Origin: Symbiodinium kawagutii
Taxonomy: Eukaryota > Sar > Dinophyceae > Suessiales > Symbiodiniaceae
DNA: 64,000 nt
Assembly (NCBI GenBank): GCA_009767595.1
Contig: VSDK01028093.1
Coordinates: 701,238 to 765,237, forward strand
Reading direction: 5' to 3'
Part shown: in pieces, positions 12,001-25,800 of the stretch
Numbering within the stretch: position 1 is the first letter of the stretch
Layout of the letters: each line of letters starts with the position of its first letter
The notes under the pieces: generated by a model
Told to the model about the DNA's origin: nothing
Databases searched by the model: none
Seen by the model: the letters and a program-made list of their open reading frames with translations, nothing else
Program-made: the position numbers and the translations under genes

Positions 12001-13530
12001 CCATCGGGCTTGGGCAAGTGCCGCCAGGCGGATTCCTTCATTCCTGGTGACAAACAGGTCAGAAAGATGCTGAAGGAAGCATTGGAACATCAGAAAGTAG
12101 CTACTCGACGAGTCAGCACGGTTCCAAGTTTACATCAACATTAATCAACCAAAAATTGGGGATAATAACCAACCAAACCTAAAGGGGAAACGAATGATTA
12201 ATGATGGGGGAACCAGGGGCACAGGGTTTTGACCCACAGCCATATCTACGGGAATAGTTCATGAAGTGCTCTGATGATGGAGATGTGTACAAGAAAGCTG
12301 CATGAAAAACATCTTCGCTGGTTTCGATTCTGCCTTTTCTATGGGAGAACACTTGGTATGTTTGTTTGTTTAGTTGACCACTGGTGCTCTGCATCCGTCC
12401 GCGGGCGGAATTTATGTCATGAAACCTCCGGCTTTCAATGAAATGGAGGGGTGTAGGCACCCCCCAACTGCCCACAAATGACTTTTTTTTGACAGCCAAC
12501 CACTTGCAGGTGCCTCCATCATTCGAAACAGGAATTTCCATTGATAGTAAACACTGCATTTGATCTGAGTTTCAGATCTTGATACTTGATGTGACCACAC
12601 TGTTGGAAGTCATATGCACGGCTCACAAGACAACTTCCGAATAGGTCGAGAGTTTCAAGGTCCTGCACATCTGAACATTCATATACACAGTATAGAATAG
12701 AATTTCATACAATTATGACATATAGATACATATTGGACTATATGTATGCAAATTATAATCCGTTTCATAGAATTTATTACGATTTTTAACACTACCAATT
12801 CCTGGATGTACCGTACTACTGGTCAACGAGGATGTGTTTCTGGTTTTGTGCTTCGCTCAGGTGGATGGCTGCCGGTGTAGAGGTGATGAAGATCTCACGG
12901 ATGTATGGATGTTTTTTTGATGGTCATGTAAATTGGGCGCGGGAATCAATATCAGCCAGCCAAAAATAGGCAGGTGCACATCCCAACAGTTCAACTTTGG
13001 TCATTTATGAGAGGGGGGTGGGGCCTCTTTGCTAAGTGAAAAGGTCATTTATGAGATGTTTACCAGGGTTCTGAAAGCCATATCGGTCGGATTGAGTGGA
13101 ATGAGACCGCAGTTTTTTCGAACGCCAACTTGATAGTGCATAGTGCGGTGATTTCTTGGCGTGATCTCGCACCCTGTAGACTGATCCTCTTGGCAATTTA
13201 CCATTAATATAACCACAATCCTAAGACGCTTCCTCAGGCATCCCATAGATCATCCCTGAATTGTGACTCCAGGAATCCAGACTCATCCTAAACGACTCAT
13301 GACTTGGGTTTGTTGTTTAACCCGGTAATAGGGGGTACCAAGGCTGCACCTGAATGTTCGGCTGGTTCGTGCTGTTATTAAGCCAGTGATTTCCCAAGGT
13401 TGGATGGGTCTGAAGCATTGTGGGCTTGTCGCTGCCCTGGTCACTTGAGGATCGTGAGAAGGCCAAAGAGGTTTGGCGCAGCAAGCAGCTTGGTGGAGAC
13501 AAAGCCAATGCTAAGGGGATTGACTGGTTG
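9039..13530 (+). CDS. TPR-domain protein, at least seven exons
   Basis: Exons 9039-9174, 9306-9471, 10357-10405, 11166-11268, 11699-11754, 12028-12096 and 13450-about 13530 join in matching phases into one tetratricopeptide protein. After an acidic N-terminus (MDFDNESLL...) come EKADKLREEGNEFFKSGDF, LKVISNICGAYLKSEDW, NTKKAADIGL, KGKFHYRKGFANLQRG, EDAYASLKQADSF, PGDKQVRKMLKEALEHQK and DREKAKEVW. This is the three-TPR layout of immunophilin / co-chaperone type TPR domains, which usually bind C-terminal peptides of Hsp90 or Hsp70 (family knowledge; the partner is not shown here). Donors are GT, GC (twice), GA and, at exon 1, an ambiguous GG/GT. The last exon's end and any later exons are unclear; a candidate lies near 13630. 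An inverted-repeat element sits in intron 6. Confidence 0.72.
12119..12241 (+). mobile_element. Short inverted-repeat element, diverged copy
   Basis: The interior matches the other copies (ATTAATCAACCAAAAAT..., GGGGGAACCAGGGGCACAGGG) and the right end is TTGACCCACAGCC at 12229-12241. The left terminal repeat has decayed. It lies in an intron of the TPR gene. Confidence 0.6.
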
Positions 13531-15921
13531 GGGATCTACAATTCAACCTCACCAAGAATAAGAAACGGAGCATTTCCACGAGCGGGATAGTTGTTTTGGA
13601 TGGCTCAGCCGTCAATTTTCATTGCTGCAGCCACCGGAGATGACTTCCCCTTGAAGAGTCTCAAAGCGGAGCGTTTCACAATTATTCATTAAGTGATGAC
13701 CAACATTAGTATTTTGTCTTGGGTTTTTGACCAACAATTAGAAATCTTTTCTCGGGTCACTGTGCTTTTGTGACCAACATAATATTTCGTTTTGGGATTT
13801 TTGAGCTTTACCGCGACCTTGCAAAGCACAATGAGTGGCATGTACAGATAGAGATATTGAGAGGTTTTGGAGTGACACTGTCCACTAAGAATTGTGACCT
13901 GTCTAGTGAGCATGGCAGGTTTTTTTTTGAATCACCACAATCTACCAAAATGGAGGAGCTGACATTCCCAACATGGACTATATTGGGCAGAGTTAAAACT
14001 ATCCGAAAAGCCCAGAACGTTGCCAAACCACAGGAAGTTGCCCTGCCTTTTGTCACATACTTTTTGGAGCATCGTGCCAGTGTAGGTGAGCTTGCAAGTC
14101 TACAAAATATGAAGCACACAGCTACTCTCTCTATCTCTCTCTCTCTATATATATATATATTGTATCTATATATAGATATATGCAGAGAATGTAGTGCTGA
14201 ACATATACTGTCGATACAGCATGCATTAAGTCTTCGTACACGGTGCACATTTAAATATACAGTACATATCGCATTTCTTCAGTATACAAAGGATACAGAG
14301 TATACATAACAGGTGTAGATACAAAAATGCACACGCACACAGACACACGCAAACACACACACACACGCATACGTATATGCCTGTCAGCAAATCTATTTAC
14401 AGACTCTTTGCTCCTTTTTTGCAAGCACCGATAATGGGGCGAGGTTGTTTAGTGGACTCGTTCAAATATTGCCGACACGAGCTCATTTTATTTTTCTTCT
14501 TGCACGCTGTATGGTTTGGGGTGGCGTATGGCAGATTTAGACCAACTATTTTCTTTTGAGACATTGAAGCGGTCATCATAGTGTTCTAGTGATGACCTTG
14601 GAAAGGAGGGACTAGGCAGGGAGTAGGATTGTTCGTGAAAGATGGGAAGATGCAATTTGGGGTATTCCAAATCGAACAATCATATTCCAAATTTGGGGTA
14701 TTTCACCATACAATTTAGGATTGTTAATTGTGGTATTGCAAATTTGGGGCGCGTTGAACTTGCATCGATGTGCTCAAACAGCTGCTGCTGATCAATGCGA
14801 ATACTGGGTGGTGGACTATCATCATCCATGGCTGGGATCCCGTTTTTCTCATCAACATGCAGGGCGTATTTTTCCGACCCACATTAGTTTTTGCAATCCC
14901 TTTCAGTGCGAACAGATACCCCAAAAGGTGGTTTCGAAGCCTATAACCAATTCAACAATGCTTCGTAAATCTTGGATTTACTATCCCTGCCTGATGGAAT
15001 TAACTTATTCAAGTCCTCCAAAAAAGTATTCCTTACACAGTGCTAAAAACTTGCTAAATTTTCCTTCTCTTGTTTCAATTTCACACCAGGGACAAGAAGC
15101 ACAAGGTCACCACGAGGAGATAACCATAGGACACCGGGCTCCACGGGGGTCGAGGCTCCTCACTGAAGAAGAGAAGTCGTGTCAGGCGTTGAAACTCGGT
15201 GTTGCGGTGGTGCGTTTACGGCAGTCCCAGGTTTCTGCCGACAATCCTCCAAGTCGTTAATGGATGTTGAGGTTCCCGTGGCAATTTCCTCTATAGTAGG
15301 ATGGTACTTGGGATAAAAAATCCTAGGCATTTTATAGAGAGGTGCCTCTGTATCAAATGGAAATGTATTTTGAAGCAAGGGGCCGTAAGTCTGGGGCTCG
15401 TTCCCCTTTCTGCGATGCCAGGAGGGGAAAACCATCTTATAGAAGTCGCGTTTTGGTTGAAACCTGGAAGTCGTGGATTGCTTGATTTCCATTTTACAGG
15501 GGTCCTAGTATGCATTCCAAGAAGTCAACCAACAATTTTGTAGATGTTTGATATATGCGCATAAATTTCCATATTTTTGATCTAAATATTTCGGTTAATT
15601 CTTGAGTTTCAGTCCTTCATCGGTTTTGTCCCGAGTGGGATCCCCAAATTGATCTAAATTTGCTACGTGCATTCTTGAGTATTTGAAATCACAGGTCAGG
15701 AAAGGTTTGGGATACAAAAACCTCAAGTGAAATACCTAGTCACGAGCATCCGTGAGCATCTTCCACCTTCCTCACCGGAAGCCCAGAACACCCAAGTCGC
15801 AGTCGTTGAGTGATCACCATCCACCACTGCGTTAGGGCGCAGTGCAAATAGCATTTGTATAGTCCTACACCTAGATATTTGATATTAAACACATTAATTA
15901 ATTATGGACTTTTTGGCTACC
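13531..15921. other. No supported gene; AT-rich with microsatellites
   Basis: Contains (CT)n then (TA)n at about 14123-14180 and (CA)n at about 14333-14366. Frames at 13770-14309 and 14721-15260 (179 codons each) cross these repeats or AT-rich sequence and show no family motif. A stretch at about 15089-15260 could be exon-like but has open frames in two phases. Confidence 0.4.
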
Positions 15922-16049
15922 CAGGTCCCTAGAGCTTTCAGACCTGGGATTGCAGGGGTCGTGGACGCAACCTGCGGTGGCTTCTGCGCGGCTGAAGTTT
16001 ACACTTCGAAGATGTTGCCGACGAAAGACGCAATGATGGCTGCCCAGTG
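15922..16049 (+). CDS. Candidate exon, unrecognised protein
   Basis: After a CTACCCAG acceptor, 41 codons (GIAGVVDATCGGFCAAEVY... ending MMAAQ) reach a TGA at 16047-16049. Composition is typical of coding sequence but no family is recognised. It lies 0.8 kb before the first visible ACT_3 exon and does not resemble the missing N-terminus of that family. Confidence 0.28.
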
Positions 16050-16841
16050 ACCAGAAACACAGCACTGGACCGCTGGGCTCAACCAGATTCAACCGGCTTG
16101 TTCTTGCAGTGTTTTGTAAGAATCCCAAGCTCAACCGATCTGCAGAGCCAGTTTACAATGGTTTCATGTAGATTCTATGTGGTTCTTGAACAACTCGATC
16201 CTAATTCTTAGCTTGTGAAAGGGCCCCTACAACTTTGTGGGTGTTTCTGAGCATCGAGACTTTAGAACAAGCCGATCAAAAACTTATGCGCAACATGCGG
16301 AAAAATTCTGCGCTTTGTGGTGATGGAAGCTTCGAGTCTTTTAGGTTTCCAAGACACCTAAGCCAGCCTGGATAGACTTGGAAAACCTTAATCAGGTTCG
16401 ATAGGACAAAATGGCACATGGGTCGGATGTCCATTTCGAGGTTGGGTTCTTGGCCAGGATATCACTAGAATGCACTGAGTCATCTGCAGAATGAGCAGGG
16501 ACGATCTCCTCTCATGATGGTTTGCTAGGTATTGTCCTTCCTGGATGAAGCCAACGCTTTTGGCCGGTTTATCAGGGGATTCATCAGGACGGCAAATAAC
16601 AAAGGATAACACATGACAAGGAGGTGGGTGTGCACAACTTGGCTGCCGAGCAGTCACCAAGGATTTCCTGACTCCAAAGAGGGCTGTTGGGACAGAGATC
16701 ACTAGTCGTCAGTCGTGTGGTGGTATCACCAGTAACCTGGAATGAACGCTTATGAAACCAAGGCTTTACACCAAGTCACCAAGCTCCTTAGGTTTCCTTT
16801 GCATGGCAGCAACCTGTGAGGGACCAGAAACAGACTACGAG
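16050..16841. other. No supported gene; expected site of the ACT_3 first exon
   Basis: The ACT_3 protein lacks about 20 N-terminal residues, and its ATG exon should lie here or further upstream. I could not identify it. The open frames here are not convincing. Confidence 0.35.
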
Positions 16842-19800
16842 CTGAGGTGGTCTTTGCCACCTCCATGTCGATGTCGATGAGGTGAGCCCTGGCAGCTGTA
16901 GAGGCCTTGGAGGAGACCTGAGGAGTACTTTCCTATCTCCAACTATCTGTGGGTTTTTTTTAAGTCATAAGGGGACCCCAAAAATGGTTGGTTTACTAAT
17001 ATATTTTATTATAAGTAATGGTTAATAGTGGATGATTTTGGGGTGCCTAATTTGAAGCAGCCTCCTTTTGTTTGAATTGTGCAATGAATACGACATCAAG
17101 GCTCCTGATCCAAATTCGTCAGAGCTGAGCCCTGGATCTAGGCAAGCAGCAGAACTCGATCCGTGGATGCTTTTCCAAGAAGAGGAAGGTTGGACATCCG
17201 TGGGAGCCGGGTGGAGTGCGCTTTCAAGAGTTGGTGCGTCAAAACAAGCAGATGATTCCCAGATGATATATCTATCCATTATCCAAATGGCAGAATTCCA
17301 TCGGCTAGGCTGGCTCCAGTTTGGATAGATTCCAGGAGGATGGCATAGGATGACAGACCATTTGAAGTACTTTACTACTGTGGGAACTTGGATTTGATGA
17401 GGACGTTCACGGTCATGGGGCACTGCCTAGCAGAAATGTTTGGGGATGACATATGCATGGTGTGTGTACCTTGCGATGAAATGGAGAGTCCACAAGTTAG
17501 GTAATTGCAGCCCACACCGGTGATCACCACAGCAAACATGGACCATTTTTGGTTGGCAATGGTGCATGCACGGGGAACGACGTCGTTGCTGTTCCGCTGG
17601 ACCCATTTGGCAACATTTGGTGCGGCCAGGTGTGACCCTCATTGTGTCCAAGGAGATTTGCTCCGCCTGCAGCCCTGAAGCAACCTCTAAGAAGACATGG
17701 CTGAATGAGAGCTCACCAAAGAAATGCAACAAGAACTTACCTGCATTGGCTATGCTCCAGGGGACATCATATTCAGGCACCCTCACCTTACACATAAACA
17801 CTTGCACATGTCCTCAGATTGGACACTCTCAACTTCGAGAGAACTGAACTTACTCGTTCGATCGGTGAGTGAGCTATTTTACATGATATATTATATGTAC
17901 AGTAAGCATGATTGAGCATGTATAGACTACATATTGGCGCACACACACACACACGCATACAGTATCTGATTTGTACATGTACGCGGATAAAGTGCGCATT
18001 ACATTGTATACAGCAAGATGGTTCTAAACAACCAACAACAACCAAGAACATGTTCATAATGACAATAGCAGTGACGCGGGAAATGATAAGATACAATTCC
18101 ATGCAACTTTCTGGAGCTGGATCATGGGCCGTGATAAGCTTGGTCAAACATCGATATCACAGTCAGCGGAACCAATGCCCACGTCAGACATTTGCCACAC
18201 CCCTACGCACCCAAGTTCGTTCCGGGAGTCATCAGTGCGAGGAGGTTGCTGAGCAACACAATTTGGTTCATGAAGGCAGGAGTTGGCACGGACAGGAGCT
18301 GTCACATGTGCCTTTTCAAACTCTCGGGGTCACATCTGAAATTGTTTGATCACTCAGTTGAGAGTTCATGTGGCTGTGGTGCCAGCCGCTAAGTGACCAC
18401 CAAGTTGAAGAGGATTCCAGTCAAATTCTGTTTTCTTGATACCTGAACATTTGCCTCGTGGTTGCACTTATAAGGTGCCACAGTGCAGGCGTTGATTCTC
18501 CGACACAATTGTTGTTGGGTCTTGATCGGCAAAACATTGAAAAAGACTCTACAAATGTGCAATGACAACACACTCCACATTTAGATAGTAAGTTTCATAT
18601 TCACAATTTAACCAGTGAGAAACTAAAGGTGTGTAGATACCCTGCCGAGCATCTCAGGTTTTACACCAAGCAAGTGCCCTTAGGATCTAAGGAATAACGT
18701 CAATGCCAAAAATACTGAGTTATCAGGCCTTGATATGTTTTGATTCCTGGAATGATTCCTATTCCAAGCAGTTGCTGTACTCCACCTCCCGCGGACACGT
18801 GCTGTTGATTGTCCAAATCCTTAGCTGCCAGCTTTCCCAAACATGCTGCAAGTCAGGTGTTGGAAGCACGTGCTGCAAGTCCTTGGTTCTGACAGTCACT
18901 GTTTGAGGTGTTTCGTGTTGTTTTTAGTTTCTTGTTTTCAAATATTTTGCTTTCTTGCTATCAGGCCAGGGTTGCATGACACATTTCCTGCCACTTTTTT
19001 CCCCTTTGTCAGATTATTATCCCCTATTATTACCATGATTGACCATCATTAACCATTATAAACTGTGGTTTATGGTTTGTCTTGACCATCATCAACCATT
19101 AAAACTTAAGACCATTATCTATAAAGCCTGGCGGTCGACCATCATTAACCATTAAAACATCATTAACCATGATGAACCATGAACCCATGTTTTGTCAGAT
19201 TATTCTCCCCTATTGTTAACCATGATTAACCATCATGAACCAGTATAAACCCGTGGTTAATGGCTAATCTCAACCATCATCAACCATTAAAACCATCATA
19301 AAGTCTGGTTAGTCAACCATCATCAACCATTAAAGTGACCCATCATTAACCATGATGAACCATCATTAACCATGGTAGATACTGAATCTTCTCCCTTCTC
19401 CCTTCATTTGGCAGGCCCTTTCTGTCGGATTACTCTCATGGTTCACTCCAGCCTGGAGGCTAGTTGCAGCACGCAAGCAGGTGTACGGTGTGATGTTGCA
19501 CCAAAGATGGCAAGCAACACCCTTATGGAAAACATCAACGACATGAGTAAAATGGCCAAACTGTCGACATCTTTGGTGAGTCACTATCAACATCAAATCT
19601 TCCATACTGAGCCAGTAAAATGGCCAAAGAGTCGGCATTTTTCACCTAGCAACTGAAATCAATTGCAAGTTGAGCTGCGGTGAACCGCTGCTTACTTGGC
19701 TCAAGATTTCCCCTGGCCGCCTGGAATGGGCAGCTGGAGGGGCTCCGATACCGAACAACCACGGCTGCTTGGATCCCAAAGGGCCCCCAGTCGTCCCAGA

Positions 19801-22800
19801 AAAGGTCGCTTTGAAATGGTGAAATTGTTGTTTTTTTAAGCAAATGCAGGCCTAGGCCTAGGTTCATTTTGTTTGCTTGAGCGGATAAATATGAACGGAT
19901 GTCCCCTGACTGCAAGCAAAGTAGTAGGAGGACTTCTGAGGTTGGTTTGAACCCTGGTTTGGTTTGCTTTTGCCTTGAAAGTTTGCACTTCATGGGAAAG
20001 ACTTTAGCAGTTCGAGGTCAATGTGCAATGTGCTCTCGCAACTCAGGATACTTAAATGCTGACGGCACTGGTCCTGGACCGATCAATTGCATCTCAATAT
20101 CTTGGTAGCTTGGGCCTATTTTTTCCATGTTGTTTTCAGGTCTCAGTGTCGAAAGGCAGTCATCCTGTTCACCGGTGGCACTGGATGGCTGGTGGTAGTC
20201 TTTTGTTTTGCAGGACTAAGATGGAAAATCATGTAAGAAACACACCACTATAAACTGCGTGCTAGGCATGTGGTGGAGTTGAGATCGGGTTCTCAAGGTT
20301 TCGCAAGTTGCATTCCAGTTTCTGGAAGGGCTTGCTGTAAGATTTTGGAATCTTTGTTTGCGAGTCAACCGGTCCCTTTTTCTCTTTGGCCAAACACAGA
20401 TTGAAGATGTTCAACTATGTTGCCAAATTCCAAGGCTATGCTTGTGGCGTAGCGTTTTGTGTTGCCTGCCATGCATTTACAGCTCTGGGCATTGTCACTC
20501 AGAAGAGTGTGCTGAAAGCGAGCACCAACGGATGTCTGTACTACACGCAACCACTTTGGATCGCAGGTTTGGTCTTGATCATTGTGGCTTGGTGTGTCAC
20601 ATCACTTGAATTAAAGCTTTCTGTTTGTTTGGAAGAGGCTTTTCAGCACGTTTTGAGGAACCCTTCCCCAGTTCGGGAAGTCAGTCGTAGTTATTAAGAG
20701 GGTTTGGGCCAAACATTCAACTAAGTGCTGTGCGACCACGAGTTCCCTCCCAAGGGTTTGCAGGCTCAAGAGTTCCGGACCCCGCAGTCACACGAAAATT
20801 CTTGGGGATGCACTCATGAACCCACAAGATCCTCATTGCAGGAACTCAACCGTCAACCATCCAACCGTCCACCCAAGCAGAACATTTCCAGCTCAGAGAG
20901 GTGGGTCAGTTGCTGAATCTGCCGGCCTTGGCCTTCGTGCCCCAGACCGTGGTCTCAGTTCTGGGTGGTCTCAGCATCGTCTTCAGCTCGGCCTTGGCAC
21001 CCGCAGTGTTGGGAGAACGGCTGGGCAAAGACCAGGTCCTGGCGATGGCAGTGATGATTCTCAGCTGAGTTGGGAGGACTCAGTTCTGTTGCCTTCAGAT
21101 TTTGGGCGCTTCAACTGCTAGCAGCATTGAAGTTGTGGGTTGTTCAGAAGTTGCCAGCGGGGAAGGGGAAGGGCCCTTGTAGACCTAAAGCGCGTCCTGA
21201 TTTTCCTCATTGCGCGAGCATTCGCTAGTTGTACTCCAAAGCTTTGACTGAACAAACCGGCCACACCAGCTCATGACCCAGAAAAGTAATCAATATCAAA
21301 AAATGTCAACATCCATTTGTAAAGTTGTACCTGCTTGTGCCTACAAATCTTTGAGATGCTTTAGCGCCCTGGGGCGCTGATGATTGGGCGAAGCAGGCCA
21401 TTTTGAGGCAACTCCCACACACCACTGAGGATTGTGGGTGCTAGCCTCGTGGTCATCGAGATGCCAGTACCACAGGAGGAGGTGCTGTATGTTGACTTGG
21501 CCTGCATTTCATCCCAATAGGACCACCTTGTGAGAGCCTTTTGATCATTGGGGCGGGCCCATGCAGTGGTCTAACTGGCCATTTGCCAAGAAAACATGCA
21601 CCGCCCAGTTCAACAAGTGACCTGTTCTGGTACCTCTATTTGGATGTGTGATTGGCGAAGTTGATTCAGAGCCAAACTGTTCGGCCAGTCCAAACTCAGG
21701 TTGACCACATCTTTGGCGCTGAAAACCGGGCATTCATATTCACTGCCTTGACAGTGACATGGCCAAGAAGCAGTTGGGCAGAAATGCCATCTTAGGAAAC
21801 AGTAGCTGAACGCCATGAGTTGGATGTGGCAGAAAATTGGAGGAGTGAAATTTGGATAAAACTCAATCTGAATTGCTTTTGAAACCTACTCGGCACTTGT
21901 TGGAACCCCCGTGAAACCTCTAAGTGATTTTTTTGGATCCATTCCGCACTGTCTAATTTTTCTCTTATCTTGATTGGGTTCAGTCAGTCCTCGATTGCGA
22001 TTGCATTTCAGTGTTGCATGATGACGCGTTCAAACAGAGCTTGGAAGCAATCATCCCACAGCCCCATGTATGCTGCAGGTGCTTCTCATGCCAGTCATTT
22101 TTCTAGACTTTGCTAGTTGACTCACCCTTGACCTTCGAAGACTATAGTTGGAAACTCGATGAAATTCCCTGCATTCCTTTGGAAGCATTCTAGGATGAAG
22201 TGAAATGTACTCCGGCCCCCCATTCCTGAAGGGAAATTCGGCCCAGCGGTGCTAAGGTTGTGGCAGTGTTGGTGTCGTTGGGCCTACTCTCTGTCATGTT
22301 CACATCGGTGCAGCTGTTTGTCTTTGGCTTGACCAGCGCGGCTTGTGGGAGCTATGCCATCACCTTCTTCAAATGCTGCACTCAATTGGTCACCTCTGAC
22401 AGATGCTAGGGCAGCATTTTTCCTCCTCTAGGGTCGTGGAGTTGGACACTGAATTCTGTGCCAGCAAAGAGCTAACACCAAGAATAGAGGCTGCAGGCTA
22501 GAGAAGATGGGTACGCTTTGTCAAGAGATGTCAAGAGGTTTCATGTGAAGAAGATTCCTTGAATGACCAACTACATATTAGGGTCTGCGTTTTTGTTTGG
22601 CGAGGTCTTGGTCAAACTGTTCTGAGAAAGGAACACTGTTTTCAATTTGGTCGACTGATGCCAAAATCAACTTGCTGCTGATGTCCAGTCAAGCATTCAA
22701 CAACAGCGGTATGTATGTGGGCCACATGCAGATTGCCCCAGGATGGTGGCAAGATTTGAAACTCTATTTCTTGTGTCTTTGCGCTTTGAGCATCTTCATT

Positions 22801-25800
22801 CTGCAAATTGCTGCCACACAGAGAATGCTTCGCAGCTTTGATGCCCTGGTCATCGTCCCGGTGTTCTTCGGCCTGGGGGTCTTGTTCACCATCTTTCAGG
22901 CAGAGCGCAAAACTGGATCAGTCGATGTTAAGCGGGTCCTTTCGAGCGAGAAGCAACTCACGGAGATTTTCTCTTCTGGATCATTATCATCGATGGGAAA
23001 CCCAGGATGAACCAATACTGGTAGAACCATTCCTTGAAGAAAACTGACCACCTAGAGCAGCGGTTTTTGACCTTGGGGCTCAGTAAGAGATATCAACTGA
23101 TATCCACCTCGAAGGTCAAGGACAGCCCTGCAGCTTGGCACATGTTGCATCGCCCCGTAGGCTCAGTTGGCATTTGGTGAGCTCAATGAGCTGCAGGGAC
23201 AGCGGCAAGTGGTGCTCTTGGCGGCTGGTGTCATCCTGGTGCGCTCGTTAGCAATCCATCCCCTGAAACAGGAATGGCTAGGACGGCTAGGATTTTTTCT
23301 GATTCTCCAGATATGTTTTTTTTTAAATCAATCTTATTTTTCGAACGTTTTCTTTGGTGCTAGAGTTCGTTGGGCATGTGGCCAGGCCCATGTTCTTCCC
23401 CATGTCGTCCCTTTCCAGGTGATCAGCAGCACCATAGCCTTGCGGATGCTTCACGAAGGAACGGACGAGGAACGTTTGCCATTCCTGGCCCCCAAAAGCG
23501 AAGTCACGGAGAAGCGCAAGCCAGCAGAAGCGATGTAAATGGTGTCACATGGTGTCACAGAGATCCACCACGAAACGACCCTGCCAAGGGGGTGTGGACA
23601 ACCAAAAGGCCTTGACAAAACGGAGTGGTCAGCTGCGCGACTGCGAGGAGTGTAGTGCTTTGGAACAGCTAGCCATTGGTCACCAACTCCGGGTCAGGGG
23701 ATGGTCATCCGGCTGATAGAGATGACCATGGGATTCACTATTGGATTCACTAGACCATTACAATGGCTACCATGGAATCCATGTGATTCACCATTTACAA
23801 TAATTGAGGCTGATAGGGATTATGGACCATCACAATGTTTGTTCTTCTTTTGCATTAGTTTCTGGAGTTTCCTTTTTCTGGCCATTTTCCTCAATTTTTC
23901 CGCACTTGCAGGGCTCCTTCTTAAGAGACATCTCAGCTTTGCTTTTGATAGCGTTGTTGCTGCTCTGAAACTTTTTGGACATGCCCTTGCGAGGCATGAT
24001 GGTTAGGCATGATGGTTAGATCATTGGACCAAAAACAAAGAAGCCTACTGAATGAGCCGGATTTTAATGATTTTGCGCGCTGAATGATTTGATTGAATTG
24101 ACTGGTCCGTTCTTTCATTCAATGAATTTTGATATGAGGATCTGGCCTCCAGAAGCCATGGAAAGCATTCAAGTCAATCAAGTCGAATTAATTCATCCAA
24201 TTCTGTTCACTTGATTCGTTGGATTGATACAATTTAGCTTTTCTTTTTCCGTTTTCCTGCTCCATATTTCCTAGTTCTTCAGTTTCCAAAAAAGCCGTGA
24301 ATAGATGAATGAATCGAACCGCTTGTTCATTCAAGTGATTGGGTCGACTATGTTGATGCAGTTCTTTCCTGTCCTTGCCTTTTCAAAGCATTTTCTTTTT
24401 TCCATGTCGTTTTTGCTTCCCCTGCTCTTTTCCTTTTCCTTCAGGCAATGATTCATTTGCTTACATTTTATTTGTTCAAGACTCAATCCACTAGACTTTT
24501 GAGGACGCGGCGAGAGGCACTTGTTTTGATTCATTAAAAGACATATCATATATATCGTTTATTCTTTTCTCTTTCCTCTTCTTTGCAATCTCCGTTTCCC
24601 TTTCCTTTTCATGTTCCAGATAATAATCGATAATAGTTCAAATGAAGTGCTGTGTCAAACGGCTTGTTCTACATCTTACATGAACATGAACCACAGCAAT
24701 TCGTTGACGCCATCGTACGGCTGCGAGGCCGTGGGACTCACTGCAGCCGTGGCGGTGGCCTTGCGCGATGCCGGGCTCAGTGCCGTGGTTGAGAACGTTG
24801 CGCCGTGGTGAAGGGCGTCATGTTGGGTGCAGCCAATAGCTATGGGTACTGATAGCGATGATGATGATGATGATGATGATCACACAGATGACGGCGACGA
24901 CGACAAAGACGACTCTGACAACGAGGATGATGGTGACGATGAATAGGGAACCATTTATAGCTAGTGCAACCAGTAGCAATGAATGAGCGATGATTCATGG
25001 TGAATAGCTAGGGTAATGATCGTCAATGACGGGTAATTAATGGTGCCCAACAATGTTATGACTTGGGAGATGGGAATGAATAATAGGGTCATGATGATTC
25101 CTGATTAGTGATGGTCAATAGCTGTAAATGATAGTGACTGGGATATTATCATGTGCAAAATTGCAAAACTAGGTATTTTACCAGGGGATACCAACCAACT
25201 GTAGGAGGAAAATACCAACTGTGATGGTTCATGATGATTGTAAACCAATCATCATAGTTCGTAGTAATCGGGAGTTGTGGAAGAACACGACGGGTAAGAA
25301 TGGTTGATAACGGTAATGATGGCCTATGAGGGTCGATGATGCTTAACGATGCTTAATGGCTGGTTCATAGTGGTTAAGAATGCTTGATAATGAATTGATA
25401 ATGGTTAAAAATGGTTGTGCACTGGTCTCCAACACACGTCTAGCGAAGGGTGCGCCACTATGGTTATATAATAATGGTTCAGCATGGTTCACAATGGTTA
25501 CTACTGGTTGATGATGACAAGGGGGTAGAATGATCCAGCTGATTGATGAGGATAAGCTCGCCATAGGAGTACTAGCCCATCAGAAGCTAGCAGGGAAACC
25601 ACTGGTGAAGAAGCACACCATTCCTGGATGACCCATGTGGTCACCGGTCAATCCTGGGGAATGACCGTGATGATTGGCAGATGTATGGCTTGAAGTGACT
25701 GCTCGAAAGCTACGTGAATGAAACTCTTCAATTTAGCAGAGCGCTTTTGGGTCACTATAAAAAAGATTTGTTGGTTAGAGAATCTGTTGGTTCCGACCAT

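Noticed and set aside
17712-17790. Apparent cyclic-nucleotide-binding motif (YAPGDIIF)
   Set aside because: The GDIIF part lies beyond the exon end. The LTKEMQQEL...GYAPG part fits the ACT_3 family in order and phase between its neighbouring exons.
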